DNA from: Thiohalocapsa sp. | GTDB taxonomy: Bacteria > Pseudomonadota > Gammaproteobacteria > Chromatiales > Chromatiaceae | Assembly: GCA_021736785.1 (NCBI GenBank) | Contig: JAIPFF010000017.1 | Coordinates: forward strand, 25,115-89,114 | Reading direction: 5' to 3' | DNA length: 64,000 nt | In this document: in pieces, positions 56,696 to 64,000 of the stretch | How positions within the stretch are numbered: the first letter of the stretch is position 1 | Layout: each line of letters begins with the position of its first letter | Position numbers and translations under genes: made by a program | Notes under the pieces: generated by a model | Seen by the model: only the letters and a program-made list of their open reading frames with translations | Told to the model about the DNA's origin: nothing | The model's database searches: none

Positions 56696-58554
56696 GGCGG
56701 ATGCTCCCGCGGGTCGACCTGCGATACCGGTGTGTCGGCGGCAACGCGGACCTGGTTGCGCCCGCCTCGCTTGGCGAGATAGAGCGCGGCATCGGCGCGC
56801 TGAATGAGCCCATCCAGGGATTCGCCGCTCAGGCGACAAGCGATACCGATGCTCGCCGTTACCTGCAGACGGCGCTCGGCGCCGATGTCGAAGGGCCGGG
56901 CCGCGATGCTGTCGCGAAGGTGCTCGGCCAGGCGCGCGGTTTCGTCTTTGCACGCGCCGATCGAGAACACGATGAATTCCTCGCCGCCGAAACGCACTGC
57001 GATGTCGTGCTTGCCGACGACGCACTGCAGGCGCTCGGCGAATTGGCGAAGCACCAGATCGCCGGCGGTGTGGCCGAAGCGGTCGTTGATGCGCTTGAAG
57101 CGGTCGAGGTCGACCATGACGGCGCCGACGCGGGTACGCTCTCGGCTGCTGTCGCCGGCACAGTAGCGCCCGACCACGTCGTCCATGTAGAGGCGGCTGA
57201 AAAGGCCCGTCAGCGGGTCGCGGATGGAGCGCTGATAGGCGTCCTGGCGCTGTTGCTCGATGCCTCGATAGAACACCTCGCGCTGGAGCGCGACCTGCAG
57301 CGGCATCGCGAGCCGGCGTATCACCAGCGCCAGATCATGGGGCAGGTGGGTCGTGGCATTCAGCCGGATCGTCGCCGCCGCATCCATTCTCGCCGACGAG
57401 AACAGCGGCAGCGTCAGGATCAGGCCGCCGTGACCGTCGGGACGGCTGCAGAACGGTCCCGGGTGCAGCGTGTGCTCACGCATGCAGCCGCACTCACGGT
57501 GCATCTGCTCCCATTCGGCTTGGGTCTTGCCGAGGATCGCGGCGATGTCCGCGGGGGCCTCGGCCGCCGGACATGTATCGTGGTGCTCGTGGGAGAGCGT
57601 CAGCAACCGGTCTCCCTCGACCAGCGCGTAGTAATCCATCCGCTCGGCCGGAAGGTTGTGCTGCACGACTTCGAGCAAACGCGCGGCGATATCGGCGAAG
57701 TCTCGGATGTGCAGCATCGTCTCGGTGATCTCGTGCAGCGTCGCATTGAGGCGCGAGAGCCGATCGATATCCGTATGCTCCTCGGCGAACAGGTAGATAC
57801 CGCATTCGAGCCTGCGCAGCTGCTCGGTGATGGGCGCCACCAGATGACGCGGTATGATGGACCCGTGCTGCGGCGCGATCATCTCGATGTCATGCCGGGC
57901 GATCCGGTTCAGGGCGAAGTTGAGCACGTCGCGGCTCGGCATGTAGTGCTCGTGAAACGGGCGCAGGGCCTCGAAATGGGATTCGTCGCGGGCGACGAGC
58001 GCCGGCGTTTCGGTAAAGCCGCCGTACAAATCGCTCGAGAACAATACTCCGGTCTTCTCGTCGTAGCTGCAGATCGCGCCGGGAAAGTGCGCGTACGGGG
58101 TGAACACGAACGACAGCGATCGGTCTTCCAGCGCGATCCGCCAGTGGTGCTCGTCCACGAGCCAGAACGGCAGCCGCAGCCCGTAGTGCTTCAGCAGCAC
58201 CTGCGTGCGTGAATGGGTAATCAGCGCCGCGTCGTCGCGTGTGACGAGGGCGTCGATCTGCGGCATCGCGGCGGCGATATCGGGATCCTGATGTTGGCAG
58301 ACGAAATAGCGGATCGCGTCGAACGGGACCACCTCCTCGATCTTGCGCTTCGTCTGCGCAAAGGTCAGGACCGAGCCGGGGTCGAACAGCACCGACTGAT
58401 CGCCCTGCTCGAGCAGGTAGACATGGCACTGGAAGGTTTCGTCGTCGAGCAAATGCCCGACCCACCAGACACGCTCCGCAATTTCGACGGCATGGGCCGT
58501 ATCGGCATCGTACAGGCGGCTCGGGTCCATAACGTGGCGCGAATCTTTGCTCAT
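56686..58554 (-). CDS. Diiron MBL-fold (ODP-like) sensor fused to a GGDEF diguanylate cyclase
   Basis: A 622-residue soluble protein. Residues about 25-245 are a beta-lactamase-fold domain of the flavodiiron/ODP kind, with ligands H88-x-D90-x-D92, H156, D175 and H230. The H156-D175 spacing equals that of flavodiiron proteins, so it probably binds Fe-Fe and O2 or NO. A GAF-like region (about 262-430) follows, with a Cys-rich loop HRECGCMREHTLHPGPFC. The GGDEF domain (about 435-605) has an intact RFGGEEF signature (523-527), so it should make c-di-GMP. The inhibitory I-site Arg is Gly514 (GKHD in place of RxxD), so product inhibition may be lost. It overlaps treZ. Confidence 0.9.
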   Translation of the reverse strand: MSKDSRHVMDPSRLYDADTAHAVEIAERVWWVGHLLDDETFQCHVYLLEQGDQSVLFDPGSVLTFAQTKRKIEEVVPFDAIRYFVCQHQDPDIAAAMPQIDALVTRDDAALITHSRTQVLLKHYGLRLPFWLVDEHHWRIALEDRSLSFVFTPYAHFPGAICSYDEKTGVLFSSDLYGGFTETPALVARDESHFEALRPFHEHYMPSRDVLNFALNRIARHDIEMIAPQHGSIIPRHLVAPITEQLRRLECGIYLFAEEHTDIDRLSRLNATLHEITETMLHIRDFADIAARLLEVVQHNLPAERMDYYALVEGDRLLTLSHEHHDTCPAAEAPADIAAILGKTQAEWEQMHRECGCMREHTLHPGPFCSRPDGHGGLILTLPLFSSARMDAAATIRLNATTHLPHDLALVIRRLAMPLQVALQREVFYRGIEQQRQDAYQRSIRDPLTGLFSRLYMDDVVGRYCAGDSSRERTRVGAVMVDLDRFKRINDRFGHTAGDLVLRQFAERLQCVVGKHDIAVRFGGEEFIVFSIGACKDETARLAEHLRDSIAARPFDIGAERRLQVTASIGIACRLSGESLDGLIQRADAALYLAKRGGRNQVRVAADTPVSQVDPREHPPCA

Positions 58555-58785
58555 CGCTCCCGATTCTAGCCTGTGATGTCGCCGCGGCGGCGGCACTGGA
58601 TCAAGATAACGGTAAGGCGTCGAATCCCGTTGCCTGCGCGCGGGGCTCTCTGAGCCTTCGAATTGTCGGTGGAAAGCCGCTGCGGCGGCGTCGGGAACGA
58701 AGCGGCCCCGGTGCGGGTCCGATTGGCCTGGCGTCGCCCTCTCCGGGCTGGATGCCTCTCGAATCGGCCACGCGAAGGAGGTGAC

Positions 58786-61281
58786 ATGCCGGCGACCATA
58801 CGCGAGTGCCTGCCCGAGCATCTGCGCGAGCGCATACGCCCGCTCGCCGAGCGGGCGCCGGACCCCGACGGTGCGATGCTGATTTACTGGATGCATCATG
58901 CGGTCCGCGCGCACGAGAATCCGGCCCTGGATACGGCCCTGCACGTCGCCTGCGCGTTGGAGATCCCGCTGTTGGTCTACCAAGGCCTCGGCGGCGGACA
59001 TCGCTTCGATTCCGACCGTCATCACGCCTTTATTCTGGAAGGCGCCGCGGATGCCCACGCGGCATTGGCCGCCCGCGGCGTGCGTGCGGTGTTCCATCTG
59101 CCTCGGGATCCGCGCGCGCCGTCGCCGCTGCCGGCACTGGCCGCGCGCGCGGCGCTGGTGGTGACCGAAGAATTTCCGGCGCCGCCGTTTCCGGGCTGGC
59201 TCCGGCGGCTTGCCGGGCGCACTCGGGCGCCGGTATGGGCTGTCGACTGCGCCTGTATCGTGCCCATGCAGTTGCAGCCGAGGGCCTTTGCGCGCGCCTT
59301 CGACCTTCGCCGACACAATGCCGCCGCTTACGGGGAGCGCATGCGCCTGCCGTGGCCGGAGACCGATCTCTGCCCGGCGGCCTACGACGGTGACTTGGCG
59401 TTTACGCCCCAAGAACTCGACCGGGCGGACGTTCGGGCGCTCTGCGCGGAATGCGACATCGACCACACGCTGCCGCCGGTGCCCGGTACCCCGGGAGGCT
59501 CCGCCGCGGGCTATGCACGCTGGGACGCCTTCAAGCGCGAGCGTCTTGGCCAGTATCACCGCCGGCGCAACGACGCGGCTGATCCGGCGGGTGTCAGCCG
59601 CCTCTCGCCCTACCTGCACCACGGGCATGTCTCGGCGCTGCGCATTGCCCGCGAGGCGGCGGCGCACGGCGGAGAGGGTGCGGAGAAGTTCCTCGACGAG
59701 CTGTCGGTTTGGCGGGAGCTGGCGCATAACCACTGCTTTTTCGCGCAGCGCGCCGGTCGTGATCCCGCGGCGATCGAGGGCCTGCCCCAGTGGGCCCGTC
59801 AAACCCTCGCCGACCACGCCGGCGATGCGCGCCCCCGGCTGATCGACGCCGAGACGCTGCAGCGCGGGCGCACCGGAGACACGCTCTGGGATTCGGCACA
59901 GCGCTCGCTGCTGGTGCACGGCGAGTTGCACAACAATCTGCGCATGACCTGGGCCAAAGCATTGCCCTTCTGGGCTGCGACGCCCCGGGCCGCCCTGAGC
60001 CGGCTGGTGGATTTGAATCACCGTCATGCGCTGGACGGCTCCGATCCCAACTCCTACGGCGGGCTGCTTTGGGCGCTGGGGCTGTTCGACCGGCCATTCG
60101 CGCCCGAGCGTCCCGTGACCGGCCGGCTTCGCACCCGTGCCACGCAAGAACATGCGAATCGGCTCGACACGTCTCGGTTGGCGCGCATGGTCGATCGATC
60201 CGCCTCGGGCCGGCGCCTGCGCATTGCCGTGGTCGGTGCCGGTCTCTCCGGCCTGGCCGCGGCGCGCACGCTGTCCGACCAATGCCACGATGTCGTCGTA
60301 TTCGAGAAGTCCCGCGGGCGCGGCGGCCGCGCCGCGACCCGCCGCATCGACGGCGTCGGCGGCCAGCTCGGCGTCGATCACGGCGCGCAATACTTCACCG
60401 CCCGCGATCCGCGCTTTCGCCGCCGCGTGCTGAGCTGGGCCGAGCGCGGGATCGTCGCGCAATGGGAGGGGCGCTTCGGCGCCTTTGACGGGCAGCACTT
60501 CGAGGCCGTCGGCGGCGACCATGAGCGCTGGGTCGGCGTGCCGGGCATGAGCGCCATCGGCCGCGACTTGGCCGACGGGCTCGACCTGCGACTCGGCGTG
60601 CGTCTGGGTCCGCCACTGCGCGTCGGGGCGCAGTGGCGGCTCGTCGACGATGGCGGTGCGGACGCGGGACTTTTCGACCGGGTCGTGATCTCGGCGCCGG
60701 CGCCGCAGGCGGCCGTGCTGCTGCAGGCCGCGCCGGCGCTCGCCGCGCGCGCGGCAGGCGTCGCCTACGCCCCCTGCTGGAGCGTGATGCTCGGCTTCGA
60801 CCAGCCGCCGCGGATTGCCTTCGATGGCCTGTTCGTCAATGCGGGGCCGCTGCGCTGGATCGCCAACGACGCTACCAAGCCCGATCGCGACGGCTGTCGC
60901 TGGGTACTCCACGCGCATCCGCAGTGGACCGCGGAGCATCTCGACGCCGCGCCCGAAGCGGTGATCGCGGCCCTGTGCGCCGCGTTTGCGGATCTCGCCG
61001 GCGGCGCCCTGCCGACACCCCGTTGGACCCATGCCCACCGCTGGCTGTACGCGCTGGTGCAGGACCCGCTGGCGGACGGCTGTCTCTGGGACGCGGAGCT
61101 CGGCATCGGCGCCTGCGGCGATTGGTGCAACGGCGCGCGCATCGAGGGTGCATGGCTGAGCGGCGAGGCCATCGCCGGGCGGCTGTTGTGCGACGCTGCC
61201 CGGCGCGCCGGGTCGGGAAGCGCCGGACTATTCAACGCTTCCGGTGCGGGGCAGGGCGATCCGCCATTTTCCAGCGACTGA
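58786..61281 (+). CDS. Class II CPD photolyase fused to a renalase-like FAD oxidoreductase
   Basis: An 831-residue fusion with strong GGAGG five bases before the ATG. Residues 1 to about 455 are a class II cyclobutane-dimer photolyase (YWMHHAVRAHENPAL, SRLSPYLHHGHVSALRIA, DELSVWRELAHNHCFF, LHNNLRMTWAKALPFW, NHRHALDGSDPNSYGGLLWALGLFDRPF), which repairs UV dimers. From about residue 477 a Rossmann FAD domain begins (LRIAVVGAGLSGLAAARTL, EKSRGRGGRAATRR), resembling renalase/amine-oxidase-like NAD(P)/FAD proteins, and ends with an IEGAWLSGEAIAGRLL motif. The final 25 residues are encoded by a dispersed repeat. Confidence 0.93.
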   Translation: MPATIRECLPEHLRERIRPLAERAPDPDGAMLIYWMHHAVRAHENPALDTALHVACALEIPLLVYQGLGGGHRFDSDRHHAFILEGAADAHAALAARGVRAVFHLPRDPRAPSPLPALAARAALVVTEEFPAPPFPGWLRRLAGRTRAPVWAVDCACIVPMQLQPRAFARAFDLRRHNAAAYGERMRLPWPETDLCPAAYDGDLAFTPQELDRADVRALCAECDIDHTLPPVPGTPGGSAAGYARWDAFKRERLGQYHRRRNDAADPAGVSRLSPYLHHGHVSALRIAREAAAHGGEGAEKFLDELSVWRELAHNHCFFAQRAGRDPAAIEGLPQWARQTLADHAGDARPRLIDAETLQRGRTGDTLWDSAQRSLLVHGELHNNLRMTWAKALPFWAATPRAALSRLVDLNHRHALDGSDPNSYGGLLWALGLFDRPFAPERPVTGRLRTRATQEHANRLDTSRLARMVDRSASGRRLRIAVVGAGLSGLAAARTLSDQCHDVVVFEKSRGRGGRAATRRIDGVGGQLGVDHGAQYFTARDPRFRRRVLSWAERGIVAQWEGRFGAFDGQHFEAVGGDHERWVGVPGMSAIGRDLADGLDLRLGVRLGPPLRVGAQWRLVDDGGADAGLFDRVVISAPAPQAAVLLQAAPALAARAAGVAYAPCWSVMLGFDQPPRIAFDGLFVNAGPLRWIANDATKPDRDGCRWVLHAHPQWTAEHLDAAPEAVIAALCAAFADLAGGALPTPRWTHAHRWLYALVQDPLADGCLWDAELGIGACGDWCNGARIEGAWLSGEAIAGRLLCDAARRAGSGSAGLFNASGAGQGDPPFSSD

Positions 61282-61384
61282 GCGCTCGAAAATGACGGAC
61301 CCCGGAAACCGCGTGCTCGGGTTCCGTCTGATGTTTGGCCGCAATGGCCAATCAACCGGAACGGCCAATCAATCAGTCTCTCCT
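61211..61384 (-). repeat. Dispersed structured repeat, copy B (inverted relative to copy A)
   Basis: The reverse complement aligns with 28629-28783: shared blocks include GACTGATTG, GGCCAAA, CAGACGG, ACGCGGTTTCCGGGG, AGCGCT, ATGGCGG and GCCCCGCAC. The same hairpins are kept with changed bases: GGAACCCG/CGGGGTCC, and ATTTTCGAGCG/CGCTGGAAAAT. The terminal hairpin (GGAAGCG around GGACTATTCA, about 61215-61242) keeps the plus-strand direction of copy A while the rest is inverted. It overlaps the last 71 bases of the photolyase fusion gene. Confidence 0.8.
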
Positions 61385-61426
61385 CGGCGCGCGTGCAGGG
61401 CTCGACCGACGCGCCGGCAGACCCCG

Positions 61427-62959
61427 CTATGTCTGATTTCCGCGAAGCGCGTGCTTGTCGGCCGCGGGGGCGAGTTGCTCGCGGAATCGGTCGAAGCCCT
61501 TGCGGATGTCCATCGACGGCGGGGCGCTCACCAGGCTCGCGACCACGACTGCCGCCAGACCCAGGAGGAAGCCCGGTACGATCTCGTATAGGTCGAACAG
61601 GCCGCCCTCGAGCTGTTTCCAGATAACCACCACGACGCCCCCGGTCAGCACGCCGGCCAAGGCGCCCGCCCAGTTCATCCGCCGCCAGTACAGGCTCATC
61701 AGCAGCACGGGCCCGAAGGCGGCGCCGAATCCGGCCCATGCATAGGACACCAGTCCGAGCACCGAGCTGTCCGGGTCGAAGGCCAGCATCAGGGCGACCA
61801 CCGCCAGCAAGACCACGGCCAGACGTCCGATCAGGACCACTTCGCCCTGGCTGGCCTGCTTGCGCAACAATTGCCGATAAAAATCCTCTGCCAGCGCGGA
61901 GGAGGACACCAGCAGTTGCGAGTCGGCGGTGGACATGATGGCGGCCAGGATGGCAGCCAGCAAAATGCCGGCGATCACCGGGTGGAACAGCGCATCCACC
62001 AGCACCATGAAGATCGTTTCCGCGTCCGCCAATTCGCCGCCGGCGTTGGTTTCGATATACGCGTAGCCGGCGAGGCCCACCAGAATGGCACCGCCCATAC
62101 TGAGCGCCGTCCAACTCACCGCGATCCGGCGTGCCGTCGGCACGTCCCGGTTGCTGCGGATCCCTGCGAAGCGAGCCAGGATATGGGGTTGACCGAAATA
62201 ACCCAGACCCCAGGCCGCGAGCGATATGATCGCGATGACGGTCAGTGGTTTGCCGGCGTTGTCGCTCCACAGCGTCAATAGCTCGGGCCGGGTCTCGCGG
62301 ATCGTCGTCATCATGGCGCCGATGCCGCCATCGCTCTGGATCGCCACCACCGGCACCACCAACAGCGCCGCCGCCATGAGCAGCCCCTGCACCAAGTCGG
62401 TCCAGGAGACGGCGAGAAAGCCGCCGAACAGGGTATACGAGACGACGAAGACAGTCCCGACGATGACTGCGGTCTCGTAGTCGAGGCCGAACACCGTTTC
62501 GAACAGCTTGCCGCCGGCGACCAGCCCGGCACTGGTATAGAACAGGAAGAACAAGAGGATAAAGAAGGCCGAGATCGCCTGCAGCAGATGGCGGCGGTCG
62601 CCGAAGCGGTTGGCGAAGAACTCCGGGATGGTCAGCGAGTCGTTGGCGCTGTAGCTGTAGGTGCGAAGCCGCTTTGCGACCAGCAGCCAGTTCAGCCAAG
62701 TGCCGGCGAGCAGACCGCCGGCGAGCCAAAAGGCCTCCACCCCGGAGGCGAAGGCGAAACCGGGCAGGCCGAGCAGCAGCCAGCCGCTCATGTCCGATGC
62801 GCCGGCGGACAGGGCCGCCGGCCAGGGGCCGAGGCTGCGGCCGCCGAGGAAATAGCCCGAAGAGCTCTTGGTGCTGCGGTAAGCCCAAATGCCGATGCCG
62901 AGCATCAAGACCAGATAAACGAAAAAAGTCATGCCGACGGCAGAGGTAGAATCAGCCAT
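61427..62959 (-). CDS. putP: Sodium/proline symporter PutP
   Basis: A 510-residue inner-membrane Na+/solute symporter (SSS family; E. coli PutP 502) with about 13 membrane helices. Family signatures: YFLGGRSLGPWPAALSAGASDMSGWLLLGLPG, AWGLGYFGQPHILARF, the SSS motif AAILAAIMSTADSQLLVSSSALAEDFYR and AWAGFGAAFGPVLLMSLYW. It starts MADSTSAVGMTFFVYL, with GGGGAG about seven bases upstream. It imports proline for osmoprotection or as nutrient; no putA is seen nearby. Its stop lies 43 bases from repeat copy B. Confidence 0.94.
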   Translation of the reverse strand: MADSTSAVGMTFFVYLVLMLGIGIWAYRSTKSSSGYFLGGRSLGPWPAALSAGASDMSGWLLLGLPGFAFASGVEAFWLAGGLLAGTWLNWLLVAKRLRTYSYSANDSLTIPEFFANRFGDRRHLLQAISAFFILLFFLFYTSAGLVAGGKLFETVFGLDYETAVIVGTVFVVSYTLFGGFLAVSWTDLVQGLLMAAALLVVPVVAIQSDGGIGAMMTTIRETRPELLTLWSDNAGKPLTVIAIISLAAWGLGYFGQPHILARFAGIRSNRDVPTARRIAVSWTALSMGGAILVGLAGYAYIETNAGGELADAETIFMVLVDALFHPVIAGILLAAILAAIMSTADSQLLVSSSALAEDFYRQLLRKQASQGEVVLIGRLAVVLLAVVALMLAFDPDSSVLGLVSYAWAGFGAAFGPVLLMSLYWRRMNWAGALAGVLTGGVVVVIWKQLEGGLFDLYEIVPGFLLGLAAVVVASLVSAPPSMDIRKGFDRFREQLAPAADKHALRGNQT

Positions 62960-63307
62960 GCAGGGCTCCCCGGGGACGTGAAAGCGCGATACGGTAACAT
63001 TTCGTCCCCATTGTTGCCCGTGGACGCCGGCCGCTGACTGTTTTCGCGCCCCTATGCCGGTTGTGGGCAGAGATGGCCCATAATCATGCTCCACTCGGAC
63101 TTGACGGACCTGTAACATGACGCCGGACGTACCCGATGCTGCTTGGACGCGGCCGGCCTCTCGTCGACGGTCGACTGCAAGCCGCCCGCCGCGCGGGCGA
63201 GCCGCCGTCGCCTCGCCGCACACCAACCGTGCGGGCGCTGCCGCGCCTGCCGCCGGAAAATCCGCAACCGTCCCGCGTCCGTCGTAAGGACCTATCTCCC
63301 CGGTACC
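62960..63307. other. 348-base divergent gap, putP and the right-edge gene
   Basis: No gene recognised. It must contain promoters for both divergent genes. TTGACG near 63101 is a possible -35, and CATAAT near 63078 a possible -10, but they are not properly spaced as a pair. Open frames here are Arg/Pro-rich and chance-like. Confidence 0.4.
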
Positions 63308-64000
63308 ATGTCCACCGTCACCGCCAAGGCCTTCCGACAGGAAATTCTTAAGCCTGCCGAGGGATTGTTCCTTTTTCACGCCAGGGCCATCGAGCGCTTG
63401 ATCGAAGAGCAGCTCGGCGAGCGCTTGCGCGGCGTGTCGATTCCCGACCTGCCGTATTACCTGATGGACAAGCAGCATTTCCTCGAAGGGCTGGAAACCG
63501 AGAACGCGGAGGCGTTGTCGGTGATCGAGGGATTGCGGCTGCCCAATTACGTGATTTTGCTGCCGAGTCCGTCCGATCAGGGGCTCGACGAGCACAGCTT
63601 CGCGCGGCTGCGCCGCGACTATTGGGCCCGCAGCTTCGAGGCCGAAGTCGCCCGGGCCTGGCAAATGTCCCGCGACGACAACCAGGATGCCGCTTCCTAC
63701 GGCGCGGCCGCGCTGCTCGATCTGGTGGGAGAGCATGCGTTCGCCGAGATCCGCGACGTCCTGGATCGCGACGGCGTGACGCTGCCGATCTGGGACGACG
63801 AGCTGGTCTGCCGCAGCTTTGTCGCGATGGTGACTCGGCTTCGCTACTTCGCCGCCGGCGCCCGGGGCTTTTACTTTCCGGCAGTCCGTGTCTGGCCCGA
63901 GATCGACCGCTGGCTTTCCTCCAGCGGACTCGATCTCCCCGAGCCGCTGTCCAAGCAGCGGCTTCCGATGTTGCTGATGCGCAGCCGCCCCGGCGGGGGG
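63308..64000 (+). CDS. Unrecognised protein, 5' part, running off the right edge
   Basis: An ATG at 63308 opens a frame that stays open for 231 codons to the window end. It begins MSTVTAKAFRQEILKPAEGLF and includes LPYYLMDKQHFLEGLETE, LPNYVILLPSPSDQGLDEHSF and TRLRYFAAGARGFYFPAVR. Codon usage and residue balance look real, with hydrophobic helices alternating with charged ones; no signal or membrane segment. I do not recognise the family; it looks like the N-terminal part of a large cytosolic protein. Confidence 0.75.
   Translation, partial: MSTVTAKAFRQEILKPAEGLFLFHARAIERLIEEQLGERLRGVSIPDLPYYLMDKQHFLEGLETENAEALSVIEGLRLPNYVILLPSPSDQGLDEHSFARLRRDYWARSFEAEVARAWQMSRDDNQDAASYGAAALLDLVGEHAFAEIRDVLDRDGVTLPIWDDELVCRSFVAMVTRLRYFAAGARGFYFPAVRVWPEIDRWLSSSGLDLPEPLSKQRLPMLLMRSRPGGG

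Noticed and set aside
56686..61038. A single 1450-codon minus-strand frame ending in the GGDEF domain
   Set aside because: The upstream 828 codons are the antisense of the photolyase fusion gene; the conserved MBL domain begins right after the ATG at 58554.

Overview
The window is a GC-rich (roughly two thirds G+C by eye), densely packed bacterial chromosome segment with about 57 protein genes and one tRNA gene. The macromolecular-synthesis block rpsU-yqeY-dnaG-rpoD, a sigma factor of exactly the E. coli length, folB/folK, slt70, TrkH, PutP, prfC and a class 2 PyrD all indicate a gammaproteobacterium. The GC content, trehalose synthesis (TreZ), K+ uptake and proline symport would suit a halotolerant Chromatiales/Ectothiorhodospiraceae-like organism. 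That placement is inference, not shown by the sequence. No phage, insertion sequence, CRISPR array or rRNA operon was seen.

Layout. 0-7 kb: a minus-strand gene start at the left edge, tRNA-Ile2(CAU), the rpsU-yqeY-dnaG-rpoD operon, and divergent tsaD. 7-12.5 kb: plsY, a pteridine/folate group (folB, folK, a PTR1-type pteridine reductase, a DUF2452 gene), then homologues of two mitochondrial complex I factors (a MidA/NDUFAF7 methyltransferase and an NDUFA9-like SDR). 12.7-21 kb: a TSUP permease, a Met-rich periplasmic protein, Slt70, an IMPase-family phosphatase, a Sel1-repeat protein, DAHP synthase, an unusual lipocalin and a pentapeptide-repeat protein. 21.6-25.3 kb: a translationally coupled trkH-kdpD-like-kdpE-like operon. 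25.6-30.3 kb: metY, a GATase and tag, a structured repeat, a PDZ membrane protein and an orphan DUF2384 protein. 30.4-38.8 kb: a complete MoxR/Bat operon (moxR-DUF58-DUF4381-batA-batB-TPR-batD) with overlapping genes. 39-49.6 kb: prfC, an RpfE-type protein, ybaK, DUF427, DUF938, a lipoprotein/membrane pair, a LysM protein, trpB2 and pyrD. 49.9-54.5 kb: an orphan Phd antitoxin, a three-gene coiled-coil cluster of unknown function (middle gene DUF6384-like) and an acidic secreted protein. 54.8-64 kb: a diiron-MBL-GGDEF sensor overlapping treZ, a class II photolyase fused to an FAD oxidoreductase, putP, and an unrecognised gene running off the right edge.

Most striking: (1) a dispersed ~160 bp element at 28.6 and 61.3 kb whose hairpins keep pairing while their bases change, one copy forming the 3' end of a gene; (2) degenerate G-rich hexanucleotide arrays at four loci, two coding (DnaG C-terminus, DUF6384 N-terminus) and two intergenic; (3) the uncharacterised 50.2-53.9 kb three-gene cluster; (4) a possible oxygen- or NO-sensing diguanylate cyclase joined to trehalose synthesis; (5) a K+ transporter joined to a KdpD that lacks its usual N-terminal half.
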